Shown here: positions 35,844 to 44,509 of the stretch, piece by piece | Position numbering within the stretch: the stretch's first letter is position 1 | Layout of the letters: the number at the start of each line of letters is the position of its first letter | DNA from: Paenibacillus sp. VTT E-133291 | GTDB lineage: Bacteria; Bacillota; Bacilli; Paenibacillales; Paenibacillaceae | Direction: 5' to 3' | Assembly: GCF_002264395.1 (NCBI RefSeq) | Contig: NZ_NFVA01000011.1 | Span: forward strand, 1 to 64,000 | DNA length: 64,000 nucleotides | Notes under the pieces: model-generated | The model's input: only the letters and a program-made list of their open reading frames with translations | Database searches by the model: none | What the model was told of the DNA's origin: nothing | Translations under genes and position numbers: made by a program

Positions 35844-36347
35844 ATGAAAGATGGATTAGTGAACGCACTTAATGAACAGATGAATTTCGAGTTTTATTCC
35901 GCTCATGTTTATCTAGCTATGGCTGCTTATTGTTCCGGTGAAAGTCTGGATGGATTCGCAAACTTTTTCCTGATTCAAGCTGAAGAAGAAAGATTCCATG
36001 CCATGAAAATCTATAAGTTTCTTAATGATCGCGATAATCGGGCAACACTTGAAGCTCTACCTGAACCGAAGAACGAGTACAGTTCGATGCTGGATGCTTT
36101 TGAACATGCTTTTGCGCATGAACAACAAAACACAAAACGGTTCTATCATTTGGCTGACTTGGCGCTGGATGAGCGTGAGCATGCAACGATCTATTTCTTG
36201 AAATGGTTCATTGACGAGCAAGTAGAAGAGGAAGCACTCTTTAGCAACATCATTAGTAAACTGAAACGAATTGATAAAGATAGCAACGCCTTCTACATGC
36301 TAGATGCTGAGTTTGCTGCACGTACTTTTACAGCACCTGCTGAGTAA
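35844..36347 (+). CDS. Ferritin (FtnA-like)
   Basis: A 167-residue four-helix-bundle ferritin. The ferroxidase ligands are present: Glu in N-E-Q-M-N-F-E-F (residue 17), E-E-E-R-F-H (E50, H53), Glu in A-H-E-Q-Q-N-T, and Gln in D-E-Q-V-E-E-E. No heme-binding Met typical of bacterioferritin is evident, so this is non-heme ferritin. It oxidises Fe(II) and stores iron as a 24-mer in the cytoplasm. RBS GAGGTGACAG. Stands alone, ended by a shared terminator. Confidence 0.92.
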   Translation: MKDGLVNALNEQMNFEFYSAHVYLAMAAYCSGESLDGFANFFLIQAEEERFHAMKIYKFLNDRDNRATLEALPEPKNEYSSMLDAFEHAFAHEQQNTKRFYHLADLALDEREHATIYFLKWFIDEQVEEEALFSNIISKLKRIDKDSNAFYMLDAEFAARTFTAPAE

Positions 36348-36367
36348 GTGAAGGTATTGAAGATCTG

Positions 36368-36395
36368 AAAGCCTGAGAAATCAGGCTTTTTTATT
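36368..36395. terminator. Terminator between ferritin and the PQQ-propeller gene
   Basis: AAAGCCTGA (36368-36376) and TCAGGCTTT (36381-36389) form a 9-bp stem with a GAAA loop, followed by TTTTT. The tail runs into the stop of the convergent gene. Confidence 0.85.
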
Positions 36396-37749
36396 TTATG
36401 GCTGAAGGTAGTTTAATGGCAAGCAGCTTATTATCCGTTCGAATCATCAGCATGCCTCCGGTTTTAAGCGAAGGAGTAAAGTTACGAGATCCTGTATTCA
36501 CGGTAAAAATAGGCTTCAAAGTCAACAGATCATAAGCGTGAAATAGGCCATCTGATTGTCCACTATACACCACGTTTCCAAAAAGATCCGTCTGAACGAC
36601 AGGATTCTCCCCATTATTGAGCACTACAGCCTGCCCATTTCCAAGTTTAAGTGCGGATAGCGTACCCGTATCATAATTGGAATATAACATTCTTTGTTGA
36701 TGAACTTGGTGAAGTGGATAATCCTTCTCTTTAGCCATAGAGGTCCAGGTTTGAACAGGTTTACCTTCCGCTGAGTAATTCCAAAAATTATATTTCACAA
36801 GCTTGCTGCCCTGAAAAATATAGAAGTCATTTCCGTCCAAGAACGCAGTCCCGTTTACACCACCAAATGCGAACACTCCATCTTTATTGTCGGTATCTGT
36901 CCATTTATATAAACGTTCTCCTTTAAGTTCACCCGTTTTTACGTTGAAGACAGAAACTTTTACATTACGATTTACAGGGTTATCATCAAGCATTAACGTA
37001 TTGGTCATGGAGTAGAGAAGGCCATCCTTTACTGCTAGTGGCCACCATTGTCGGGTCTGGTCCCATAGTTTTTTGCCTGTCAGACTGTCATAAGCGGCAA
37101 GAGCGGCAGTTGTTAAGGCTCCCTGAGAGAGATAACTTCGAATAACAACCCCATCGGTTTCCATAAGTTCTGATAAGCCTGTAAAGTTATTGCTCTCCTC
37201 GACAGCCTTCCATTTGATCTTCCCACTGACAGTATCGACCGCTGCAAGTTGACTCTCTTGTGTTACATAAATGGTGGAGCCTAACCGTTGGATACTTGTG
37301 GCTTTAGGTAGTGATAATGAAGCCGACCATGCTTTTTTACCAGCTTCATTAACAGCATACAGAGAGCCACTTTGGGTCAGTCCGTAGATATATCCATTAC
37401 TGTAAGTGAACAATGGAGCTAATGCACTTCCGAATTCCCACATTTTTTTACCTGTTATAGCATTCAATGCGACTAGTTTTTCATTCCGCTGCAAGGCAAA
37501 AACTTTCCCATTCTCGGCAAGGGCTGTAACGTTCTGCTCAGTAATCCGATCTTCTTTTAAGATAGCGGTCGAAAACGACCATACAGGAGTAAGAGTGGGT
37601 GCTTTGACTTCATTGTAATAAGGATAGCTTGTACTTATGACGGCTTGTTCTGCGGAAATGACGGATAATGATCCGTTGTAAGCTATTGGGGATGCAATGC
37701 ATGTAACAGCTAAAGCTTTAATCATAGTCTTGTGCAAAGACTGAATCAT
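36391..37749 (-). CDS. Secreted PQQ-binding-like beta-propeller repeat protein
   Basis: A 452-residue protein. The start chosen is ATG at 37749, because GAGGAGCG lies 7 nt upstream; a longer in-frame start at 37818 has no RBS. The N-terminus is a signal peptide. The rest is a propeller with repeats of the pattern A-x-x-A-x-T-G-K-x-x-W (for example V-A-L-N-A-I-T-G-K-K-M-W, A-A-Y-D-S-L-T-G-K-K-L-W). No catalytic Asp/Glu set of a quinoprotein dehydrogenase is evident, so it is probably a binding or scaffold protein outside the membrane. Confidence 0.82.
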   Translation of the reverse strand: MIQSLHKTMIKALAVTCIASPIAYNGSLSVISAEQAVISTSYPYYNEVKAPTLTPVWSFSTAILKEDRITEQNVTALAENGKVFALQRNEKLVALNAITGKKMWEFGSALAPLFTYSNGYIYGLTQSGSLYAVNEAGKKAWSASLSLPKATSIQRLGSTIYVTQESQLAAVDTVSGKIKWKAVEESNNFTGLSELMETDGVVIRSYLSQGALTTAALAAYDSLTGKKLWDQTRQWWPLAVKDGLLYSMTNTLMLDDNPVNRNVKVSVFNVKTGELKGERLYKWTDTDNKDGVFAFGGVNGTAFLDGNDFYIFQGSKLVKYNFWNYSAEGKPVQTWTSMAKEKDYPLHQVHQQRMLYSNYDTGTLSALKLGNGQAVVLNNGENPVVQTDLFGNVVYSGQSDGLFHAYDLLTLKPIFTVNTGSRNFTPSLKTGGMLMIRTDNKLLAIKLPSAIK

Positions 37750-37855
37750 CGTTTCACGCTCCTCAAAATAGTGATTACTATAATTAGACATTATAAATGG
37801 CAAAAAGTTACTATTCATAAGAATGGAATTAAAGTTGAACTAAGGCAAACTATGT

Positions 37856-37999
37856 TACACTCCGCAAAACAGTTATGACCTAGCAACTCTATTTGACGGA
37901 GGGAACTATTACGCCTCTTAGCAACACTGTTTCTCTAGACCCACCCGAATCTCGGAGTGTAGTATAGAACAATACTATTCTTTGGGGGTTCTTTTTTTT
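37856..37999 (+). ncRNA. Candidate structured leader (unclassified riboswitch-like RNA)
   Basis: A 9-bp closing stem joins TACACTCCG (37856-37864) to CGGAGTGTA (37953-37961). Inside it, AAACAGT (37867-37873) pairs with ACTGTTT (37926-37932), and GAGG (37899-37902) with CCTC (37914-37917). TAGCAAC occurs twice (37881-37887 and 37919-37925). Directly after the closing stem, AGAAC (37966-37970) can pair with GTTCT (37988-37992), followed by a T run that ends at the TTG start of the CDF gene. This architecture suggests a metal-responsive leader. I could not match it to a known riboswitch consensus. Confidence 0.6.
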
Positions 38000-38867
38000 G
38001 GAAAATTACAACGACATCAAACAAGGTGAAAAAGGAGCATGGCTAAGCATAGTTACCTACATATTCCTATCCGCCATAAAACTGTTTATTGGTACAGTCG
38101 CGGGATCTCAAGCGCTACTTGCAGATGGACTGAACAACAGTACGGATATTATCGCTTCTATCGCCATACTAATCGGCCTTAAGATCTCCAGGAGACCGCC
38201 GGATTCCAATCATAGCTATGGGCATTTCAGAGCGGAGACCGTAGCATCCTTAATTGCTTCATTTATTATGATTGTCGTAGGACTTCAGGTACTGTACCAG
38301 GGCGTGAACAAATTTATACAACCCGAACTGGAAAGTCCAGATCTTATAGCAGCCTGGACCGCAGTTTTTTGTGCTGTGATAATGATGGGCGTATATAGGT
38401 ATAACATTAGACTGGCCCGTTCAATTAATAGTAACGCTATGCGAGCTGTAGCACTAGATAATCGATCAGATGCTTTAGTTAGCATAGGTGCTTTTGTCGG
38501 GATTGTAGCTTCTGGATTTGGAATTCCATGGCTTGATCCGCTTACAGCGATTATTGTCGGCCTGATTATCTGTAAGACGGCATGGGATATCTTTAGTAAA
38601 GCTACACATGACTTAACGGATGGTTTTGATGCCGAAGAGCTTGAACTCATGAAAGAAACCGTCGCTGAAATTGAAGGTGTGCAATCTATAAAAGATATCA
38701 AAGCTCGCATCCACGGGAATAACGTGCTAGTAGATACAACTGTATTAGTAGATTCCGAGCTTAGTGTGGTGCAGAGTCATGATATTACGGAAGAAATTGA
38801 AGAACAATTGAAAGATAGGCACCAAGTGTCAACTGTGCTTGTACACATAGAACCGGGACTGAAGTAG
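37998..38867 (+). CDS. Cation diffusion facilitator (CDF) transporter, manganese-type metal site
   Basis: A 289-residue CDF exporter with six transmembrane helices and a C-terminal cytoplasmic domain of about 80 residues. The membrane metal site is formed by N-N-S-T-D in helix 2 and D-N-R-S-D in helix 5, that is Asn/Asp plus Asp/Asp without histidine. This N-D/D-D arrangement is known for manganese exporters such as MntE, while zinc CDFs usually have His. H-S-Y-G-H-F-R-A-E-T precedes helix 3. The start is a TTG at the end of a T run, with GGGGG 9 nt upstream; the leader above probably controls it. Confidence 0.88.
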   Translation: MENYNDIKQGEKGAWLSIVTYIFLSAIKLFIGTVAGSQALLADGLNNSTDIIASIAILIGLKISRRPPDSNHSYGHFRAETVASLIASFIMIVVGLQVLYQGVNKFIQPELESPDLIAAWTAVFCAVIMMGVYRYNIRLARSINSNAMRAVALDNRSDALVSIGAFVGIVASGFGIPWLDPLTAIIVGLIICKTAWDIFSKATHDLTDGFDAEELELMKETVAEIEGVQSIKDIKARIHGNNVLVDTTVLVDSELSVVQSHDITEEIEEQLKDRHQVSTVLVHIEPGLK

Positions 38868-39008
38868 AGGCAAACACGTAGTGTGATTTTTCTCTGGATG
38901 GATATGGGATTTTCTCTGTGATTTTATTAATAGATCTTTTGAGTGGAAAGGTGGAGAATTAATTGTATTTATCGATATGTTAATTTCAGGAAATGGAATG
39001 GTGATTTT

Positions 39009-39419
39009 GTGATTGAATGGAAGGATTCTTATGATATCGGTGTTGAGAAAATAGACTGTCAGCACAGACTGTTGCTTTCGAAATTGAATGAATTTTTTGA
39101 TGCTTGCAGTAAGCAGCAGGGGAAAGAGAAGATCGAAGAAACGCTGAAATTCTTGAAGGAATATACCATCGAGCATTTTAGCAATGAAGAGCAATTGATG
39201 GAAGAGATCGATTTTCCTGAATTGGCCGAACATCGTAAGACGCATGCCGATTTTGTAAAAGCCGTTCTTGAATTAGAAGAAACGATCAAAACTAAGGGAG
39301 TCTCCGTTCTCTCAACGATTAAGCTTAACCGTACGTTAACCGACTGGCTTCTGAATCACATTAATAAATGCGATAAGCTAATTGGTGAGTGTATGGCCAC
39401 CCGTGATCGAGCTGTATAA
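39009..39419 (+). CDS. Bacteriohemerythrin
   Basis: A 136-residue oxygen-binding di-iron protein. All expected ligands are present: H19 in D-C-Q-H, H-F-S-N-E-E, H-R-K-T-H and H-I-N-K-C-D. The GTG at 39009 gives the family start M-I-E-W-K-D-S-Y-D-I-G; the longer frame from 38943 adds an unrelated 22 residues. It probably senses or stores O2 in the cytoplasm. A short hairpin (GATGCC/GGGCAT) with a T run lies about 20 bp after the stop. Confidence 0.9.
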   Translation: MIEWKDSYDIGVEKIDCQHRLLLSKLNEFFDACSKQQGKEKIEETLKFLKEYTIEHFSNEEQLMEEIDFPELAEHRKTHADFVKAVLELEETIKTKGVSVLSTIKLNRTLTDWLLNHINKCDKLIGECMATRDRAV

Positions 39420-39436
39420 CTGATTACCTCCAACGA

Positions 39437-39468
39437 AGATGCCGACGGGCATTTTCTTTTTTTTGACG
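39437..39468 (+). terminator. Terminator after hemerythrin
   Basis: A short stem around GAAGATGCC/GGGCATTTTC with a three-base loop, followed by CTTTTTTTT. Stem is short, tail is strong. Confidence 0.6.
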
Positions 39469-39606
39469 GGGAATGTGATAAAGAATTGTGGTATGTTATT
39501 TGATACGTTTTCCGAAGACAGCACCGTAATTTATACTGGGTTAACGGTTTGTGTTATGATTTGAGATAAGATGTATAGAGTTAGTATGGTAAAGGGGAGT
39601 GGAACG

Positions 39607-40800
39607 ATGAAAACAATACGAATGTTAGCTTCAGGGTTTGCTATGCTGCTTATTCTGGGCCTTGTAAATTTTTACATTGGGTATCACGGTTGGCTGCTTG
39701 TCCATGAATGGTTCTCAGGTGCTTCCGCTGTTCTGTTCTGGACATTGTTCCTGCTTGTTGCCTTTGCGTATGTCATTGGAATGATACCGTGGCCTACAAT
39801 AGTGAAGCCGTTAGCCAGATTCTTCAAAGTGATTGGGTCGTATTATCTAGCTTGCATGGAATTTGCTATTATCATGTTGCCATTAGCTGATCTGTTATAT
39901 GTGCTGCTGGGCTGGATGGGTGTCGATCGAACGCGCTACATCTCAGAAGCGGGTGGTACATTGCTAATATTATTGGTTGTTTTTCTAGTCTGGGGTTCGA
40001 TCAACGCTTGGAGTACAGTAGTTCGTACACATCCTATTCCCATTGATAAATCCATCGGAACTAGTACACCACTTACCATCGCGGTTGCATCCGATTTACA
40101 TTTAGGGAATATCGTCGGCAATCGGCATCTCAAAAAAATGGTTGCCCAGATGAATGCTATGAAGCCTGATGTGATATTGCTGGCTGGGGATGTACTTGAC
40201 GATAGTATTGAGCCTTTTATTCGCAATCGTATGAGTGAACAGCTGAAACAACTAAAAGCACGTCATGGTGTCTACGCGGTACTGGGCAATCACGAATATT
40301 ACGGTGGTTCGATTAAGGAATATACAGATTTAATGAGAAGCATAGGTATTAAAGTTCTACAGGATGAAGTTGAAGAAGTGGCGGGAACGTATATTGTAGG
40401 TCGAAAAGATAAGACTGCCGAGACGATGGAAGCCGGTGGCAGATTGAGCGTTAACTCCTTATTGAATGGCCTTGATCTGACACGTCCTGTGATCATGATG
40501 GATCATCAGCCTACCGGATTTGATGTCGCTGCCCAGGAAGGAGTAGATATTCTGCTCTCAGGGCATACGCACCGTGGACAGATTGCTCCTAATCACTGGA
40601 TCACCAAGCGGTTGTTCGAACTGGACTGGGGTTACCTCCGCAAGGATAAGTTGCATGTCGTTGTTTCCTCTGGTTATGGGACCTGGGGACCTCCAATCCG
40701 TCTAGCCAGCCGTTCGGAGATCATCAAGCTTGAAGTGGTATTAGAAGGAACTAAACAATACAGTGAAGAAGCCGTGTCTACAAAAACGGTGTTAATCTAA
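39607..40800 (+). CDS. Membrane-bound metallophosphoesterase
   Basis: A 397-residue protein with four or five N-terminal transmembrane helices (to about residue 145) and a calcineurin-like domain. Metal ligands are in A-S-D-L-H-L-G-N, L-A-G-D-V-L-D-D, L-G-N-H-E-Y-Y and L-S-G-H-T-H-R-G-Q. This layout matches the YkuE/YaeI group that hydrolyses phosphodiester lipids or related substrates at the membrane. ATG 39607 follows AAAGGGGAG; the frame from 39571 has no RBS. Confidence 0.9.
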   Translation: MKTIRMLASGFAMLLILGLVNFYIGYHGWLLVHEWFSGASAVLFWTLFLLVAFAYVIGMIPWPTIVKPLARFFKVIGSYYLACMEFAIIMLPLADLLYVLLGWMGVDRTRYISEAGGTLLILLVVFLVWGSINAWSTVVRTHPIPIDKSIGTSTPLTIAVASDLHLGNIVGNRHLKKMVAQMNAMKPDVILLAGDVLDDSIEPFIRNRMSEQLKQLKARHGVYAVLGNHEYYGGSIKEYTDLMRSIGIKVLQDEVEEVAGTYIVGRKDKTAETMEAGGRLSVNSLLNGLDLTRPVIMMDHQPTGFDVAAQEGVDILLSGHTHRGQIAPNHWITKRLFELDWGYLRKDKLHVVVSSGYGTWGPPIRLASRSEIIKLEVVLEGTKQYSEEAVSTKTVLI

Positions 40801-40819
40801 CAGAAAACATAATTGATCT

Positions 40820-40872
40820 GAGACTGCCTTATCCGTAGAAATTTTCTGCGAGATGTGGCAGTTTCTTTTTTT
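40820..40872 (+). terminator. Terminator after the metallophosphoesterase gene
   Basis: GAGACTGCC (40820-40828) pairs with GGCAGTTTC (40857-40865), with an inner hairpin GTAGAA/TTCTGC, followed by seven T. The apparent GTG start of the next frame (40855) lies inside this stem, so it is not a real start. Confidence 0.75.
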
Positions 40873-40873
40873 G

Positions 40874-41319
40874 ATGGATCATTTACAACCGTTCGTATTG
40901 AATCAGCCGCTGCATACTCAGGCATTTTTCAATTTAGTGAAACTACTGCAAGCTTAGTTTCTGTCTCAGATAAATATTGGCAATCAAAAGGATTAAATGC
41001 TGAAAGAATTCGTATCCTAGTAGAAATATCCAAACAGGGCGGAACGATTTCACCTTCTACATTGGCTCACAATATTGGGGTTACCAAAGGTAATATTAGT
41101 CTGTTGCTGATACCCCTAGAGAAAGAGGGTTGGATTACCCGCTGGACTCATACCCAGGATGGTAGAAAAAGCGTGATTTCGATCACGGGCGAAGGACAGC
41201 GATTACTTTTAGAGCATCTTCCCGGAAATCGTCAAGTGGTCGCTGAACGTATGCAGGGTCTGGATGAACAAGAGCTTCGGCAACTCATCATTTTATTAGA
41301 AAAGCTTAGCAATGGCTAG
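40874..41319 (+). pseudogene. MarR-family regulator, frameshifted
   Basis: From ATG 40874 the frame reads M-D-H-L-Q-P-F-V-L-N-Q and F-F-N-L-V-K-L-L-Q-A, a credible MarR N-terminal helix, then stops at 40955. The rest (D-K-Y-W-Q-S-K-G-L-N-A-E-R-I-R-I-L, winged helix T-L-A-H-N-I-G-V-T-K-G-N-I-S, wing G-R-K-S-V) continues in another frame to 41319. One missing base near 40949-40954 explains it. There is no convincing RBS. The adjacent oxidoreductase gene is also broken, so the whole unit seems dead. Confidence 0.7.
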
Positions 41320-41374
41320 ATATAAATAATAATGTTGTGGTCTCGAAAACATGCAACAGAAAGGTTGGAGTGTT

Positions 41375-41754
41375 ATGTCAATGATGGTTACTGGGGCTAC
41401 AGGTCAATTAGGAAGTTTGATTATAGACCTTCTTCTTCAGTTTGTTCCAGCAGGTCAGATTATCGCATGTGTTCGTGATCGGGAGAAAGCAAATGATCTT
41501 TTGGAAAAAGGAGTTGAGATTCGCTTTGGCGATTGGCTGCACTACACGCTTGGGACTTCAGCGAACTTGCGGAGGTATTATCCGAGCTGACAGGAAAAAG
41601 AATCGTTCATCGGCAGGATTCAAGCATTCAGCACTGGATTTATTCATTCCTCGGGAAAATAGATACAGCTTCTACTTCAAAAGATATGGAGAGACTAATG
41701 GGACGGCCTGTTACCCCTTTGAAGGAAAGTCTTTTCACTTTTCTTCAGGTTTAA
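41375..41754 (+). pseudogene. NmrA/QorB-like NAD(P)-dependent oxidoreductase with large internal deletion
   Basis: The 5' part from ATG 41375 encodes the Rossmann start V-T-G-A-T-G-Q-L-G-S and goes to about residue 57 (V-E-I-R-F-G-D-W). The frame then ends. From about 41545 another frame encodes a family C-terminus: W-D-F-S-E-L-A-E-V-L-S-E-L-T-G-K followed by L-M-G-R-P-V-T-P-L-K-E. Intact relatives have about 280 residues, so roughly 150 central codons are missing and the junction is out of frame. RBS AAGGTTGGAG is intact. It is a remnant of a MarR-regulated quinone reductase unit. Confidence 0.75.
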
Positions 41755-41776
41755 ATAATGATCCTGACTAATTCTA

Positions 41777-42250
41777 CTATATAGTGGTTCGATCTAAAGT
41801 AAGTAAATAATTATATTTACTGGCATGTTTTAATTCATCTAATATAATCCCATATACAGTATCGCGATATATTCCAACAGGCAGACCAAACCATATTTTG
41901 CGATACTTTTCGACTGCAGCCAGTTCACCTTGGAGTGCTTTTTCTAATCCTTCTTCATAGGAACTGATCCGTTGATATTGTTCACTACTAATCCCTGTGA
42001 TATCTTGCCCGGTAATTTCTTTGAACATCCCCCGGAACATGAAGTTGTGCCCCCGTTCGTCATCTCGTATGGAGGTGATAATGGAGGCTTGCTCGGCGTT
42101 CGGGGCTAGTTGGATAATTTCATCATAGAAAAGCTCATCATTTCGTTCACCTTGCACAGCTTCTTGAATTAAATTTAATGCTTGTGGAAGAGAGGTTGAC
42201 CATATAGGTTTGAATTCAGATCTGTTCTGAGAAAAGGGTGTCCAATACAT
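41777..42250 (-). CDS. Ferritin-like domain protein
   Basis: A 157-residue helical protein with di-iron type motifs: E-A-V-Q-G-E-R-N-D-E, R-D-D-E-R-G-H (Exx..H), G-E-L-A-A-V-E-K-Y and D-E-L-K-H-A-S-K-Y-N. The E/ExxH pairs suggest a rubrerythrin-like or ferritin-like four-helix bundle in the cytoplasm. No rubredoxin domain. RBS ACAGGAGG on the minus strand. Divergent from the two-component system that follows; function unknown. Confidence 0.75.
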   Translation of the reverse strand: MYWTPFSQNRSEFKPIWSTSLPQALNLIQEAVQGERNDELFYDEIIQLAPNAEQASIITSIRDDERGHNFMFRGMFKEITGQDITGISSEQYQRISSYEEGLEKALQGELAAVEKYRKIWFGLPVGIYRDTVYGIILDELKHASKYNYLLTLDRTTI

Positions 42251-42329
42251 TTCTTAATAACCTCCTGTTAAGTTAGTGTTAGAGTAGTATATGTACAATG
42301 GCCCAAAATGGTCTCTTTCGGTTCTTTAG

Positions 42330-42358
42330 TTGTTCTAACCCTTTAAAGTTGATACTAT
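42330..42358 (+). promoter_or_regulatory. Promoter of the two-component system
   Basis: TTGTTC (42330-42335), 17-bp spacer, TACTAT (42353-42358), 32 bp before the response-regulator start. Confidence 0.6.
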
Positions 42359-42389
42359 GGGTTCATCCGTTATTCAGGGAGTGTAAACG

Positions 42390-43067
42390 ATGAAAAAGAT
42401 TTTAGTAGCAGATGATGATAGTAATATTCGTACATTATTAAAGCATGTATTGACCAGAGAAGGTTATCAAGTAATGGAGGCCAGCGATGGCCGGGACGCG
42501 ATACATAAACTGAAAGAAAGCATTGCGGATTTAGCCATTGTGGATGTGATGATGCCATACGTAGATGGGCTAGAGCTATGCCAGCATATAAGAGAAACGT
42601 ATGATATACCGATCATTTTGTTAACAGCCCGTCAACAGCTAAGTGATAAAGAACAAGGCTATTTGCGGGGGACAGATGATTATGTAACGAAACCTTTTGA
42701 GCCGGAAGAATTGTTGTTTCGGATCAAAGCTTTATTTCGGCGTTATTCCATCGCTTCAGATGATCGGATTCGCTTGAATTCACTTGTTATCGATCGTAAA
42801 AATTATGAGATCACTGATGGTGATGAAGTACTATTGTTACCGGTAAAGGAATTTGAATTGCTCGCACAACTGGCCCAATATCCTGGAAGATTGTATTCAC
42901 GCAGTGAGTTGATTGAGCTAGTATGGGGAATGGATTATGAAGGTGATGAACGCACGGTGGATGTACATATCAAGCGATTGCGTCAACGATTTGTGGATTA
43001 TCAGAATGACTTTGTGATTCGGACGGTACGGGGAATTGGATATAAATTGGAGATGGTGAGCTCGTGA
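42390..43067 (+). CDS. OmpR-family response regulator
   Basis: A 225-residue regulator: receiver domain with A-D-D-D-S-N, phospho-acceptor in A-I-V-D-V-M-M-P and K in V-T-K-P-F-E, then a winged-helix DNA-binding domain (L-L-P-V-K-E-F-E-L-L, R-T-V-D-V-H-I-K-R-L-R, V-R-G-I-G-Y-K). It overlaps the kinase gene by 4 bp. The FtsX-type ABC transporter downstream is its probable target, as in BceRS- or YxdJK-like modules. Confidence 0.93.
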   Translation: MKKILVADDDSNIRTLLKHVLTREGYQVMEASDGRDAIHKLKESIADLAIVDVMMPYVDGLELCQHIRETYDIPIILLTARQQLSDKEQGYLRGTDDYVTKPFEPEELLFRIKALFRRYSIASDDRIRLNSLVIDRKNYEITDGDEVLLLPVKEFELLAQLAQYPGRLYSRSELIELVWGMDYEGDERTVDVHIKRLRQRFVDYQNDFVIRTVRGIGYKLEMVSS

Positions 43068-44440
43068 AGTCTTTGTATGTGAGAATGTGCATTCTCTTTT
43101 GCTCGGCCATTGTGGTGAGCAGCCTTCTTGGCTTCTTGGTGTCTAATATTTATTACCAAGCTCAGATTAAATCGCAGAACGATGCGAAGCTTACGGGGAT
43201 GGCCATTGAAATCCAGCAGTTTGCAGAATCTCACCCGGAATCTATGGAGGATTACCTGCGAAGTGTAGCTGTACTGGGATATAAGATCTATTTAACTGAT
43301 GCAGAAGGTCAATCCCGGTTTTACGGCAAGCCATTTCGGAAAGAGGATTTAGATCCGCAACAATTAGAGAAGGTCCTGAATGGACAAGTTTATCACGGTG
43401 TTGCTGAGTTTCCTGACAGCGCATTTATTACAGGTTTTTTTGATAATCAATTACGCAATACGATAGGCGTTCCTATTGAAGTCAATCATGAGACATTTGC
43501 GTTATTCATGCGGCCGGATGCAGAGGTTCAGTTCGGTGAACTACGCGTGTTTTTTGCTGTGATTATCGGTTTTACCGTGTTATTCAGTCTAGGATTCGTC
43601 ATGATCAGCGTACTGCATGTAGTCAGACCCATCACTCGTTTGACAACGGCGACTAAACGGATTTCAAAAGGCAGATATGATATTAAATTAAATACGTGGC
43701 GCCGGGATGAGATTGGCCAGTTAGCCTCACACTTTATGATTATGAGTCGTGAGCTGGAACGGACCAATCGTGCCCGTCAAGAGTTTGTTGCGAATGTATC
43801 GCATGAAATCGAATCGCCATTAACTTCTATTCAAGGATTTGCCCAAACCCTTAAAGATCCTACATTACCAGAGGATGAACGGATAGAGTACCTCAATATC
43901 ATTGATCAAGAAAGCCATCGTCTATCGATGCTTAGTAAACAGCTGCTAACGTTATCTTCCCTCGATTATGATCCGGATTCCCTGCAGAAGAAACCGATAG
44001 ATTTGCGTGCACAGCTGCGGCAGGTTGTACAAATCATGGAGTGGAGATTAACAGAGAAGCAATTAGCGGTTCGTTTAATTCTTACGGACATTAGCGTACA
44101 TGGTGATTCTAATCTATTGTATCAGGTGTGGATGAACCTCATTACTAATGCTATCAAATATACACCTGCTGAGGGGTCCATTATGATTTCCGCAAAGCTA
44201 GACGAAGGGAATTGTGTAGTAGCCTTTTCGGATACTGGGGAAGGCATTCCTGCAGAAGATTTACCGCTCATCTTTGACCGTTTTTATAAAGTCGACCGGG
44301 CACGTACACGAGAAACGCATAGTAGCGGTCTTGGACTAGCGATTACGCAAAAAATTGTAGAGACACATAACGGAACCATAGAGGTATCCAGTACAATTGG
44401 CAAAGGCACGACCTTTACTGTAACTCTTCCGCTTTTGTAA
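43064..44440 (+). CDS. Sensor histidine kinase
   Basis: A 458-residue membrane kinase, GTG start inside the regulator stop. Two transmembrane helices (about residues 7-28 and 160-185) enclose a sensor of about 130 residues; then HAMP, dimerisation helix N-V-S-H-E-I-E-S-P-L-T-S with the phosphorylated His (the family usually has H-E-L-R-T-P), and the ATPase domain with N-L-I-T-N-A-I-K-Y-T, G-E-G-I-P and G-L-G-L-A-I. The large sensor separates it from the small intramembrane-sensing BceS kinases. Confidence 0.92.
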   Translation: MKSLYVRMCILFCSAIVVSSLLGFLVSNIYYQAQIKSQNDAKLTGMAIEIQQFAESHPESMEDYLRSVAVLGYKIYLTDAEGQSRFYGKPFRKEDLDPQQLEKVLNGQVYHGVAEFPDSAFITGFFDNQLRNTIGVPIEVNHETFALFMRPDAEVQFGELRVFFAVIIGFTVLFSLGFVMISVLHVVRPITRLTTATKRISKGRYDIKLNTWRRDEIGQLASHFMIMSRELERTNRARQEFVANVSHEIESPLTSIQGFAQTLKDPTLPEDERIEYLNIIDQESHRLSMLSKQLLTLSSLDYDPDSLQKKPIDLRAQLRQVVQIMEWRLTEKQLAVRLILTDISVHGDSNLLYQVWMNLITNAIKYTPAEGSIMISAKLDEGNCVVAFSDTGEGIPAEDLPLIFDRFYKVDRARTRETHSSGLGLAITQKIVETHNGTIEVSSTIGKGTTFTVTLPLL

Positions 44441-44509
44441 CTCGTTATTCATACTCCGTTCATTTTCATCTTCTAAACTGTGACTATACAGATTAGAAGG
44501 AGTGGTAAT

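Noticed and set aside
37750..37818. N-terminal extension of the PQQ-propeller protein.
   Set aside because: No RBS before 37818, and the extension places the signal peptide 23 residues inside the protein.
37895..37930. GAGGGA and GCAAC in the CDF leader resemble pieces of the SAM-I riboswitch core.
   Set aside because: The SAM-I order of elements, its closing stem sequence and the kink-turn are not present, and the gene downstream is a metal exporter.
40855..40954. GTG 40855 as the start of the MarR protein.
   Set aside because: The codon lies in the stem of the preceding terminator and the encoded residues do not look like a MarR N-terminus, while the other frame does.
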